Positions 9,263 to 17,420 of a DNA stretch of 64,000 nucleotides are shown here, in pieces. Numbering within the stretch: position 1 is the stretch's first letter; each line of letters begins with the position of its first letter. Source of the stretch: Nitrospira sp. (GTDB lineage Bacteria > Nitrospirota > Nitrospiria > Nitrospirales > Nitrospiraceae). Position numbers and translations under genes: made by a program. The notes under the pieces were generated by a model, which saw only the letters and a list, made by a program, of their open reading frames with translations, ran no database searches and was not told the DNA's origin. The DNA lies in NCBI GenBank assembly GCA_005116965.1, contig SWDG01000023.1, forward strand, positions 92,162 to 156,161, written 5' to 3'.

Positions 9263-10789
9263 TTAGAAGAACCGTGCATCAGCCAGAAAACACTCTGGAG
9301 TGCCTGATCTCCTCATCCTCGCAGTCTGAGTCCAATGCTTGACTCGCCACGGGACATATCGCGCCGCAGACGCGATCGCATCGTCGAGCCAGTGCTGATT
9401 AATAGGCACCGATAGTATCGTTGGTCCTGCTGCAAGCTCTGCGATTCGCCGCAAGAGAATGTGAGGGGGCTTCCTATATTCCACATCGACTCCCAGCGCA
9501 ATTTCCATCAGCCTTCTGCAGTTATATGGGGAACTGGTGTCGCAGCCCACGGTGTCAAACCCAGTCGCGCCCAAAGAGCCCCAGTTACCCGTACGATGTT
9601 CCCAGAAAATCAGATCAAGGAGAGAGACGTTCAAATTCGAGGGGGCACTCGAAAGCCACTGCTCAAAGGCTCTTAAGGCTACGGTGTTTCCGATATAGCC
9701 GGTAACGCGCGCAAGAAGCGGAGGATCAATTACCTTAGGCAACATGCCATCCTTGTAATACCAAGCCCTCCCGACATTGTCGCTCTGACCAATTAATAGA
9801 TAGAAATTAGGATAATGTTGCCCATACGTATAAATATGATTTGCTCCCTGATCCCAATACATTTCCGCCGTGTTCCGCAGCAAGCTTCTCCAGAATCGTT
9901 CATCAAAAGGAAGGGGTCGAAGATAGGACACCTCCAGTCCATATTTCTTGGCAACCTGCTTGGATAGCAGCTTGTCGTGATACAGGGTATTGGGCGCATC
10001 GATTAAATAGAGCGGGAGTTTCCCACGGAGTTCCTTCGCACAGGCAAAAGACACACGGCTTTCATATCCCCCTGTCAGCGGAAGAGCGATATTTCCTCTT
10101 TTCGCCACAGCGGAGATCAGTCCATGAATAATTTCAGCCATCTCTGCTGCCGCATCATCCAGTGCTTTTGGCATCACGTCCCCGGATGGCCAAAATCGAT
10201 TGGCGGTTCTGCGGCCAAGATCTAAATAATGGTTTGGGAGGAGTTGGCGGACATGGGGATATGGGGTCAACTCACAGACCCATGAGTTTTGATACTTTGT
10301 CGTCCAAAACTCCCTCACGAGACTTTCATCTACTGTAATTCCAAGGCTGTCCTCGAACAGGCTAGGCTCGGACGCTACCGAGATCTCTTTTGAACGTGGA
10401 TCCTCATACCAGAACGTCGATTTCAGCCCGCCTGCGTCGTGATAGACACGCCTTTCACCATTGAGTTCGACAAAGATGACCCAGCGGCCGCCAACTATCG
10501 ATAAGGCCCTTTCTAGTGCCGAAAACTCTTTCCCGTCGGCAAGCAGATTGCTTATGATTTGGCCGTTTGTCTGCTCACAATGCAGAGGGTCTAGAATGTG
10601 CCCGAGACAAACGATGCGCCCCTGCTGATTCGAAGCTTCAGCAACTTCAAGCTCTGGATGACAGCCAATGATAAAGGCATTAGAAAACTTTATTTGCCGC
10701 CACATCGCAAACTGTGGCGGCAACGATGGACCAGCAATGTATTGACGGCGATAGAGCAATTGAGGATCGAGCATTGAACGTTCAGGCAT
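9263..10789 (-). CDS. Asparagine-synthetase-like protein with degenerate glutaminase half
   Basis: A 508-residue protein with the two-domain layout of asparagine synthase B. The N-terminal half (to about 170) resembles the Ntn-type glutaminase domain, including GGRWVIF and YHDAGGLKSTFW, but starts MPERS: the catalytic Cys2 is absent, so glutamine hydrolysis is not expected. The C-terminal half contains LPLTGGYESR near residue 236, a variant of the SGGxDS pyrophosphate-loop motif in which the first Ser is Thr and the Asp is Glu. It could still adenylate a carboxylate using ammonia or another amine, or be a repurposed ligase. The ATG at 10789 is preceded by AGAGGT. Related proteins occur in exopolysaccharide loci as amidotransferase-like members; their product is not established. 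Confidence 0.8.
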   Translation of the reverse strand: MPERSMLDPQLLYRRQYIAGPSLPPQFAMWRQIKFSNAFIIGCHPELEVAEASNQQGRIVCLGHILDPLHCEQTNGQIISNLLADGKEFSALERALSIVGGRWVIFVELNGERRVYHDAGGLKSTFWYEDPRSKEISVASEPSLFEDSLGITVDESLVREFWTTKYQNSWVCELTPYPHVRQLLPNHYLDLGRRTANRFWPSGDVMPKALDDAAAEMAEIIHGLISAVAKRGNIALPLTGGYESRVSFACAKELRGKLPLYLIDAPNTLYHDKLLSKQVAKKYGLEVSYLRPLPFDERFWRSLLRNTAEMYWDQGANHIYTYGQHYPNFYLLIGQSDNVGRAWYYKDGMLPKVIDPPLLARVTGYIGNTVALRAFEQWLSSAPSNLNVSLLDLIFWEHRTGNWGSLGATGFDTVGCDTSSPYNCRRLMEIALGVDVEYRKPPHILLRRIAELAAGPTILSVPINQHWLDDAIASAARYVPWRVKHWTQTARMRRSGTPECFLADARFF

Positions 10790-10946
10790 GGAAGACCTCT
10801 ATTCAGGATATCTAAATAGGGTATCAGTCATTGCACGCATCAGATACCTGCCCCACGCACCGCCGCCTCCAAGAGCATCGACAGCACATAGGGCATGAGA
10901 ACTTCCTCTGTATGCGAGAGCCGTCTTGCGACACTGAAGACTACTT

Positions 10947-12464
10947 TTATGAGGTCACAGAACTATTCTTTCTGCTCTCCCGAATCAACTGCAAGAGCAT
11001 CACTAGCCGCTGTCGGTGAAACAGTTGCACCGACATGATATACACGCCACCACCAATCAGAATCTCTATGCCCAAGCGGATCGCCAGCGGCCAATCAGCA
11101 GAGATTGCATGCTGAATTCCGAGAATGCAGGCCCCCATGAGAGTGATGCCGGAGAGCGCCGGCCACAGCGCGCGAAGATAGCCCCACAGAGATAGTTGAG
11201 TCGCTCGCAGCACATGCTTATAGGGCTGAATGAATGCCAACGGCTGGACCAGAACCCATGCCCAGGCTAATCCGACAACACCCCAATGGCTCCCGATCCA
11301 GAAACCCACAGGATAAGTCGCAACACAGAGCAGCCCGTTCAACATCGCCACCCTGGAGTTTCCCGTGACATACAAGAGAGGCCCAACCAATCCAAAAATC
11401 GACCGCACCCCTGCCCAACATGCCAGAATTTCCAATGGGGCAATCACTCCGCTCCATTTATCTCCCAGCACGACCAGCACAAAATCATGGGCGACAAGCG
11501 ACATTCCCACTGCCATGGGCCACACGATTAATGAGAGTGCTTCCGTAAGCAACAGCAGATACCGCCGCATAGCCGGAGGATCATTTTGCACCGTCGAATA
11601 GATGGCCGGCATCACACGGCTCAAAAGCGCCGTAACTTTTTCAATCGGCACATACGCAAGAGTGCCAGCCAACGAATACACACCCACGGCCACCTGCCCC
11701 AACACCCGTCCGCCGATAAAAACATCGGAGCTCGCGGCCACATACCAGGATACGCGACTGGTCAACACATGCGAACTGAACCTGATAGCTTCCTTCATGG
11801 AGTCAATAGTTGGCCAAGCATAAGAAAGCGGCCTGGACAGCCCAATTACTGTTGTTGCCGCCAACTGCCCCGCCAACCCGCCCAATACAAGCGCCCAATA
11901 TCCTCCCCCAAACCAAGCCACAATCAGTGTTGTAAGGGTAGCAACGAGGGATTGTCCTCCCTCCAAGAAGGCCAGAAACTTGAAACGCAGATCCTTCTCC
12001 AACAAAGCGCTGGGTACAGATCGCATGGCGAGAATGACAAACCCGGCTCCAATCGTGATCATGATAAGCGGTACTTCCTGGGCTCCGAAGAATTGCCCGG
12101 TTGGTATGGCCACCGCGCAGGTCAACAGGAATCCGCTGATACCGAAGAGGCTTGCTAGACTGTGGATCTGTGCAATCTGCGTCTCAGTGAGATGCCGCAA
12201 CGCCACCACCGCCGCACCCAATCCAAACTCGTTCAAGAGAGTAATGAGACCTAGCACCGCAGCAGCCATGGCCACTACACCATAGTCTTCCGGAACCAAG
12301 AGACGCGCCACGACAATGGTGGAGAGCCAGGAAAGGATTTGACTCAGCCACTTCACCGCACCAGTCCAGGCCAGCCCGCGAACTAACACGCGATCAAGTG
12401 GCGACCCCGCGGCAGTGGTGGACGACGATTCGGAGGTGGAAGCGGATACGATTGGTTGCATCAT
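10947..12464 (-). CDS. Polysaccharide/lipid-linked oligosaccharide flippase (MOP superfamily)
   Basis: A 505-residue integral membrane protein with about twelve to fourteen hydrophobic segments throughout, matching the PST/Wzx branch of the MOP exporter superfamily. The segment VLVRGLAWTGAVKWLSQILSW and the following VARLLVPEDYGVVAMA are typical of the first two helices of this branch, often annotated as lipopolysaccharide biosynthesis or O-antigen translocase. The likely role is flipping the undecaprenyl-linked repeat unit to the periplasm, where polymerisation occurs. Two adjacent ATG codons open the frame; the first is used here. A 156-base gap separates it from the asparagine-synthetase-like gene. 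No Wzy-type polymerase is visible, so the polymerase may lie beyond the left edge. Confidence 0.9.
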   Translation of the reverse strand: MMQPIVSASTSESSSTTAAGSPLDRVLVRGLAWTGAVKWLSQILSWLSTIVVARLLVPEDYGVVAMAAAVLGLITLLNEFGLGAAVVALRHLTETQIAQIHSLASLFGISGFLLTCAVAIPTGQFFGAQEVPLIMITIGAGFVILAMRSVPSALLEKDLRFKFLAFLEGGQSLVATLTTLIVAWFGGGYWALVLGGLAGQLAATTVIGLSRPLSYAWPTIDSMKEAIRFSSHVLTSRVSWYVAASSDVFIGGRVLGQVAVGVYSLAGTLAYVPIEKVTALLSRVMPAIYSTVQNDPPAMRRYLLLLTEALSLIVWPMAVGMSLVAHDFVLVVLGDKWSGVIAPLEILACWAGVRSIFGLVGPLLYVTGNSRVAMLNGLLCVATYPVGFWIGSHWGVVGLAWAWVLVQPLAFIQPYKHVLRATQLSLWGYLRALWPALSGITLMGACILGIQHAISADWPLAIRLGIEILIGGGVYIMSVQLFHRQRLVMLLQLIRESRKNSSVTS

Positions 12465-12523
12465 GTTGAGTGAATGAAGTGCTCAGGACTGAGCGAGATA
12501 GGCCTACGGGTAGACTTGACTTA

Positions 12524-13423
12524 CTATTGAGCGGCCCTGCGCCCTCGGGGATTCATCAAAAGAACCAATTCCTGCAGATATTGATCGCGCGACGCAATCA
12601 TCTCTCGCATGAGAAACAGAAACAGTCTGACTCGCTCTCGCACAGTAAGTGGGGCATGTAGCAGTGCGTACATATTTTCAAACAGATGCCGCCACATCCG
12701 CGCAAAGTCTTTCTTACGTACGATCTTCGGATCCATGAATGCCTGTATGCCCTCCAACGATTGTATGCTGCTGGACGCCCCTGGATGCATCCGCCTGAAA
12801 AACAACCGTTGGTCCATTTCGTGAAACTGTCCGAACAGTGCCAGTTCAGTCACAAACACAACATCGGCCCCAGGGAAACTCCTAATCAGACGTGTCTGCC
12901 GGAGCACGCTAGTCCTCATTAATCCATAGATGACATTCGTCATGCCGATCTGTTTGACTGCGGCCTTATATCGCTCTACTGGACTGGTTTGCCTGAGGTC
13001 GAGGTTGTCTTCATACGACTGAAGGACTTGCCCCTGCGCATCGATAAGCATCGTCTTCGGATAGCACAGGACTGCTTCAGGATGTTGATCCAATACCTGC
13101 ACGCAGCATGCGAGGGATTCAGGAGCGAATAGGTCGTCAGCAGGAGCCCACCGAAAATACCGTCCCCGTGCAAGATCGAGAACGTGCTTGTAATTCCATG
13201 CTGCACCTCGGTTGTATTCGCTCCGAACGACTCGGATGCGATCGTCTCGCCTGGCGTACGACTTGGCGATTGCGTTCGATCCATCGACAGACGCATTATC
13301 AGAAATAATCAATTCGAAATCGGTAAACGTCTGGCTCCGAATGGAATCCAACGTCTGAGAAAGAAAACCTTCGCCGTTGTAAACCGGTAATCCAATACTG
13401 ACAAGAGGCACACGTTCGGTCAT
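12524..13423 (-). CDS. Family 2 glycosyltransferase
   Basis: A 299-residue soluble GT-A glycosyltransferase. The opening VSIGLPVYNGEGFLSQTLDS at residues 8-27, ISDNASVDGS near 40-49 and FRWAPADDLF near 90-99 (the ADD metal/nucleotide motif) are classical GT2 hallmarks. No membrane helix is evident. It is likely one of three sugar-adding enzymes that build the repeat unit on the cytoplasmic side. It lies 27 bases after the PIG-L-like fragment and 59 bases before the flippase. The ATG at 13423 gives the normal short N-terminus of the family. Confidence 0.88.
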   Translation of the reverse strand: MTERVPLVSIGLPVYNGEGFLSQTLDSIRSQTFTDFELIISDNASVDGSNAIAKSYARRDDRIRVVRSEYNRGAAWNYKHVLDLARGRYFRWAPADDLFAPESLACCVQVLDQHPEAVLCYPKTMLIDAQGQVLQSYEDNLDLRQTSPVERYKAAVKQIGMTNVIYGLMRTSVLRQTRLIRSFPGADVVFVTELALFGQFHEMDQRLFFRRMHPGASSSIQSLEGIQAFMDPKIVRKKDFARMWRHLFENMYALLHAPLTVRERVRLFLFLMREMIASRDQYLQELVLLMNPRGRRAAQ

Positions 13424-13450
13424 GCTGCTAGGTTTCTCCGCTTCACTTCC

Positions 13451-14041
13451 TCACCCGACCACCCACTTCCGGCTGTAGAATGCTTCTGCATACCGCCCGC
13501 TGCCGTTCGCCTCAATTCCTCGCAACCGGAGTAGAGCCAAAAATGTATCGCTGCTGAACCATTGTTTGCCTTGCTGACTGGGAAACCCTTGGACGATGTA
13601 CGCCGCCTTCCGTTTCGCCAGAAGGTCCGGGAGCGACACAAAGAAATTTGGAATGCCCATATCGCCGTCATATTTTGGAATTTCGTACTCGAGAATGCAT
13701 TGCCGGCGGAAGGTATTCCACGTGAATTGATTAATCACACGGTGATCCTGATGCAGGTCGTCTCGGTAATGAGTGAAGACCAGGTCCGGTGAAACCTTCT
13801 GTTTCAGTTGCTCGAAATATCGTTTTATCGACTGGCCGCAGTAGGGGAAAACGCTCTCGCGGAAGGTCTTAACGATGATCGTCTTCTTTGCGGCACCCGC
13901 CAGAAATCGAGCAGCACTCGCCAGTGCCTCTTTCTTCCTGACCCGGTTGGCACTAAAGACCACCCAGACAACCTCCACATCAGGATGCGTGTCCAACAAA
14001 TGCAAGAGACCAGGGAGCCTTGTCTTTGGCGTACATTTCAT
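13451..14041 (-). pseudogene. PIG-L (LmbE-like) deacetylase lacking its N-terminal active-site motif
   Basis: The frame encodes most of a PIG-L/LmbE N-acetylsugar deacetylase, including the second metal motif HYRDDLHQDH near residue 91. The family's first motif, the N-terminal HPDDE-like sequence that supplies metal and general-base residues, is absent. Instead the first nine codons read, in another frame, through the end of the upstream nucleotidyltransferase gene; PIG-L similarity begins abruptly at GLLHLLDTHPD. The simplest reading is a deletion that removed the last few codons of the nucleotidyltransferase and the first twenty or so of the deacetylase. A protein could still start at the ATG at 14041, but it should be catalytically dead. 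See the matching note on the neighbour. Confidence 0.7.
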
Positions 14042-14768
14042 CGAGTACCTGCTTGTCCTTGAACGTGTCCATACTCGCCCAGAACCCGTCGTACTGGTAT
14101 CCCACTAACTTCTGTTCCTTGATGAGCCGCTGAAACGGTTCTTGCACGAGCTCCTCACCAGGCTGCATAAAATCAAAAATGGCTGCAGTGAAGAGCATAT
14201 AGCCCCCGTTGATGCGCAGGCTAGAACGACTCATCTCTTCCAAGCCTGATACCAGCCCATTTTCGCCGGCTGTCACCATGTGATAACTCAACCGCGGAGC
14301 GACGCTCACAAAACTTCCCACGGCCTTCATCTGACGGAAGTGCGCCAGCTGATCCGGCAAGGGAAGATCAGTCAGGCCATCGCTATAATTGGCAATGAAC
14401 TCTTGATCGTTTCCTAGATACTTTCTCACTGCAATCAGACGCTGAGCGATATTCGCATTAGTCCCTGTATCAGCGAACGTGATGCGCCAATCCTGAATAT
14501 CCGTGTTAATTAAATCGAGTTTCTTGCCGCCTTGCGACATAACAAAGTCATTCGATGCACACTCACTGTAGTTAAGAAAGTAGTCCTTCACGACGTCCGC
14601 GCCGTGTCCGAGACAGAGGATGAACTCTGTATGCCCGTAATGGGCATAATACTTCATGACATGCCATAACACGGGACGATACCCGACGGGTACCATCGGC
14701 TTGGGAATGTTTTCGGAATACTCCCGAATCCGCATTCCGAACCCTCCACAAAACAATACGACTTTCAT
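13980..14768 (-). CDS. Glucose-1-phosphate cytidylyltransferase-like nucleotidyltransferase
   Basis: A 262-residue sugar-nucleotide pyrophosphorylase of the RfbF type. Evidence is the nucleotide-binding FCGGFGMRIRE at residues 6-16, the catalytic lysine in IPKPMVPVG at 21-29, and the PVLWHVMKYYAHYGHTEFI block characteristic of RfbF-like enzymes. YSDGLTDL near 130 carries the metal-binding Asp. It would make CDP-glucose or a related NDP-sugar from a sugar-1-phosphate. The family normally ends shortly after a KAPW motif; here KDKAPW is followed by about nine unrelated residues (SLAFVGHAS), because the sequence runs into the PIG-L gene out of frame. The catalytic core is intact, so activity may survive. 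No CDP-glucose 4,6-dehydratase is found in the window. Confidence 0.82.
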   Translation of the reverse strand: MKVVLFCGGFGMRIREYSENIPKPMVPVGYRPVLWHVMKYYAHYGHTEFILCLGHGADVVKDYFLNYSECASNDFVMSQGGKKLDLINTDIQDWRITFADTGTNANIAQRLIAVRKYLGNDQEFIANYSDGLTDLPLPDQLAHFRQMKAVGSFVSVAPRLSYHMVTAGENGLVSGLEEMSRSSLRINGGYMLFTAAIFDFMQPGEELVQEPFQRLIKEQKLVGYQYDGFWASMDTFKDKQVLDEMYAKDKAPWSLAFVGHAS

Positions 14769-14796
14769 GCGCCGACCTCTCGTTCGGATGGATTAC

Positions 14797-15765
14797 TCAG
14801 GAGACCTTATCGAGCCAGGCTTCGCGCCAGAATAGGTACTCCGTTCTGGGGCAGAGCTTTTGATAATCCGCGTGGCACAGCACTCCGTCGAGCATGATGC
14901 AAGGCGCCTGTTCCGTCATATGTATCATCTTGCCGGTTTTCTGATCGATGAGACGGTATGCTCGTGTCACGACGCGATATTCCCCCTCACAATATCGAAA
15001 CATGCCGACATCGAAACGCAATCCTCGGGTTTTCCCATCGCCATCTAGCGTCTTCATGATATCGTCTGGCTTCTTTATACGAACAAGATCACCTGGCTGC
15101 AGATTAAGATTGACGACAGGTGTTTTCTTAAGCAGGCCTGGCTCCATATAGGGGAATCCTACGCCACCTCGTTTCTTCTGCGCCCAATTAAAGATATCAA
15201 GAAGGAGCGCGCGCACAACTTCCTTCAATGTTCGATTTCCGCAAGTCACGTCGGCCCAATAGTGGCGGATATCCCACCAGGCCATGGGAAGACTGGCTTT
15301 CTTCATCTCAGTGATCAAACACATATATGTCGGCTCGTCATCTGACTCAACCTGAACGACACGCTTAACACGTGCCGCCAACTCGTGGTACGCCGAGTCC
15401 TGCTGATTGCCTGCTCCCTTGGCGTGAGCTGAGGCGAATTCGACATTGGTTCCGGCGGGGACTTTTCTCAGCCAGGATTCCTTCCAAAACAACAGGCAAC
15501 CGGCCTGACACTCGCCATGGGAGGACCCGTCACAACGAAGCCCCTCAAGCATCACCGTGTCGTTCACGCGCCGAAAGCCCTGTTTGCTGATCGTGTCGCA
15601 TGTCTTCGTGGCTCGCTTGAACACTTGAAACCGCCGCCCGATAAACGGCAACATTTCCGGCATGAAGGGTAGTGACTCCATGGTTCCCCGCTCGTCTAGC
15701 GTCCGAAGAATTTCTTCAGCGCTCAGAATCTCAACCCAATCTCCAACAATCAGACTACCTGGCAT
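14797..15765 (-). CDS. Uncharacterised protein with a duplicated Cys-containing domain
   Basis: I recognise no named function. The 322-residue protein is an internal duplication. Repeat 1 (about residues 5-100) runs GDWVEILSAEEILRTLD, then MPEMLPFIGRRFQVFKRA, LRCDGSSHGECQAGCLLFW and KESWLRKV. Repeat 2 (about 225-322) runs GDLVRIKKPDDIMKTLD, VGMFRYCEGEYRVVTRA, VLCHADYQKLCPRTEYLFW and REAWLDKV. Repeat 1 keeps Cys at the LRC, GEC and AGC positions; repeat 2 retains two of the three. The middle holds charged and aromatic helical sequence. The GDxV opening suggests a small SH3-like barrel, and the Cys/His set suggests metal binding. A strong GGAGGAGG ribosome site precedes the ATG. It is co-directional with the nucleotidyltransferase, 28 bases apart. 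Confidence 0.8.
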   Translation of the reverse strand: MPGSLIVGDWVEILSAEEILRTLDERGTMESLPFMPEMLPFIGRRFQVFKRATKTCDTISKQGFRRVNDTVMLEGLRCDGSSHGECQAGCLLFWKESWLRKVPAGTNVEFASAHAKGAGNQQDSAYHELAARVKRVVQVESDDEPTYMCLITEMKKASLPMAWWDIRHYWADVTCGNRTLKEVVRALLLDIFNWAQKKRGGVGFPYMEPGLLKKTPVVNLNLQPGDLVRIKKPDDIMKTLDGDGKTRGLRFDVGMFRYCEGEYRVVTRAYRLIDQKTGKMIHMTEQAPCIMLDGVLCHADYQKLCPRTEYLFWREAWLDKVS

Positions 15766-15810
15766 CTAAGCGCCTCCTCCACAACACCTTCTGCATTACA
15801 TTCACAAAAC

Positions 15811-16074
15811 TTACTCGAAAACCGCGCGTCCCTTTGCATCATAACGCAGGGCCAACACACCGCCAGCTGCGATGCTGTATCCTACCAGCGCACCAGCCAG
15901 ACACAGGATGCCCCCCACGGCACAAATCGGGAGCGGCAGGATCAGCACCGCTTGCATCACGGGAAAATCCACTGCGGGGGCGCACAGTAGCATGACGCCG
16001 ACAAGCAAAAATCCTGTTCCAGCCACTGCTGCCATTGCAGCGGTCTTTGCATAACTGTGTCGATACTGCTTCAT
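15811..16074 (-). CDS. Small membrane protein, two or three helices
   Basis: An 87-residue protein with hydrophobic segments at about 12-32, 38-58 and possibly 60-75, and charged ends (KQYRHSYAK at the start, RYDAKGRAVFE at the end). I recognise no family. Its ATG overlaps the stop of the DUF4910 peptidase gene by four bases (ATGA), so it is very likely translated as part of the operon and may act with that protein at the inner membrane. The short length and absence of motifs leave its role open. Confidence 0.65.
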   Translation of the reverse strand: MKQYRHSYAKTAAMAAVAGTGFLLVGVMLLCAPAVDFPVMQAVLILPLPICAVGGILCLAGALVGYSIAAGGVLALRYDAKGRAVFE

Positions 16075-17417
16075 AAATGGCTTCCCCCTACCTGGCCCCC
16101 CTCTACCTCTTCGAGCAATCCATGTTCAAGCAACAGATCAGCGGCATGCCGCACCTGCCGAAATGGCAAGCCAGACCTATCTGCGATATCTAACAGTGTG
16201 TGTGAGCCATCGGAAAGATTAAGCGCCCAGAGAAGTAGAAGCTCGTTCTCTCGCCCTCCCCCAGCTAATCCGCCCATAGCGCCATACAATCCTCGTTTGC
16301 CTAGTTGTGGCTCGCCATTCGGCAACAGATTCCGAAAGACTCTGTTGCCTTCCAGCACGTAACAAATCTCTATACATTTGCGATAAGAATCCGCCAATGA
16401 GCTGGGCTTGACACACTCAAGGTTGTCCGCGGACGTATGGTATTCCGGGAAACGTGCCCCTGTTGAACGCATGAAACATCCGATCGGTAAGTTAAAGCCG
16501 GGAGAACAATATTGACGTTCGTCGTATCCGTAAGGAACAAACTTGAAGATTTCATAGGGCTGACCGCTGTGCCTTAGCACATGTGTAACGGCGCGATCGA
16601 TTTCCGCTGTTTCCCGGCGGCTACACTTGTACGTAGAGCACCCGATATCCCCAAGTGCAACCAACACAACGCCATGCCGGATTCTTCCGCAAGCTTCCTG
16701 GTTTCGAGCCAGCCAGGCCAAAGAGCCTAACTGAGCCGGGACAAAGAGAAACCGATAGGTATAGCGCCGTTTCGGCATAGCAGCAATGGCCTTGGCCAGA
16801 TAGGCAGCGATAACAATCCCTGAGAGATTATCGTTACACAAGGACGGATGGCAGATATGCGTGGAAAACAAAATCTCGTCGGCCTGCTCGCCTGGAATTA
16901 CACATTCTCCATACGTCATCGCGCCACTGGACAATGTAGAATCAATGCGGACCTCATACCGATCTTCGGCTAGTCTGATCAGATCGTTATGGGCGATCGA
17001 AAATCCCCAATTCGGTTTGTAATACGAGGCTCGTTGCGGGATCCACTCAGGATGTTCCGGGAGTGAATAGAGTCGCGGCAGCAATTCCGCCAGACTCATG
17101 GTCTCTGACACGGGCACGCTGTAGCCCATGACATGTAAATTCGATTTTTTGAAATCAACGACGCGGTCGCCTTTTGAGTTTTTGATATAGGCATCTCTGA
17201 TGTTCCACTCTTGAGGAACAGTCCAGTCAAAGACGGTCGTCCCTGTGGGCACCTCATGAATTACGAGCGGCATCACGTCATTGAGCATGTGCAAGGTCTG
17301 ACGAACTCCGTTACCTGTCAGGCTGCGGCAAATCGGATAGAGATCAGCAATGAACCGATGCATCTCTGCGCCCATTTGGTCTTGTTCGGCTCCTTGGAAT
17401 GCATCTCGTTCGATCAT
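16071..17417 (-). CDS. DUF4910-family M28-like aminopeptidase/hydrolase
   Basis: A 448-residue zinc-hydrolase-like protein matching the DUF4910 (with inserted DUF2172) architecture common in surface-polysaccharide loci. The N-terminal part has YPICRSLTGNGVRQTL, a signature of this family. FSTHICHPSLCNDNLSG near residues 184-200 supplies the His and Asp zinc ligands of the M28 fold, and YHTSADNLE near 326 supplies a later ligand. The C-terminal 70 residues look like a winged helix (LLDIADRSGLPFRQVRHAADLL), which is usual for the family. No substrate is established; an amidohydrolase or peptidase acting on an amino-acyl sugar is a reasonable guess. It lies 3 bases after the C-methyltransferase gene. 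Confidence 0.85.
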   Translation of the reverse strand: MIERDAFQGAEQDQMGAEMHRFIADLYPICRSLTGNGVRQTLHMLNDVMPLVIHEVPTGTTVFDWTVPQEWNIRDAYIKNSKGDRVVDFKKSNLHVMGYSVPVSETMSLAELLPRLYSLPEHPEWIPQRASYYKPNWGFSIAHNDLIRLAEDRYEVRIDSTLSSGAMTYGECVIPGEQADEILFSTHICHPSLCNDNLSGIVIAAYLAKAIAAMPKRRYTYRFLFVPAQLGSLAWLARNQEACGRIRHGVVLVALGDIGCSTYKCSRRETAEIDRAVTHVLRHSGQPYEIFKFVPYGYDERQYCSPGFNLPIGCFMRSTGARFPEYHTSADNLECVKPSSLADSYRKCIEICYVLEGNRVFRNLLPNGEPQLGKRGLYGAMGGLAGGGRENELLLLWALNLSDGSHTLLDIADRSGLPFRQVRHAADLLLEHGLLEEVEGGQVGGSHL

Positions 17418-17420
17418 CGT

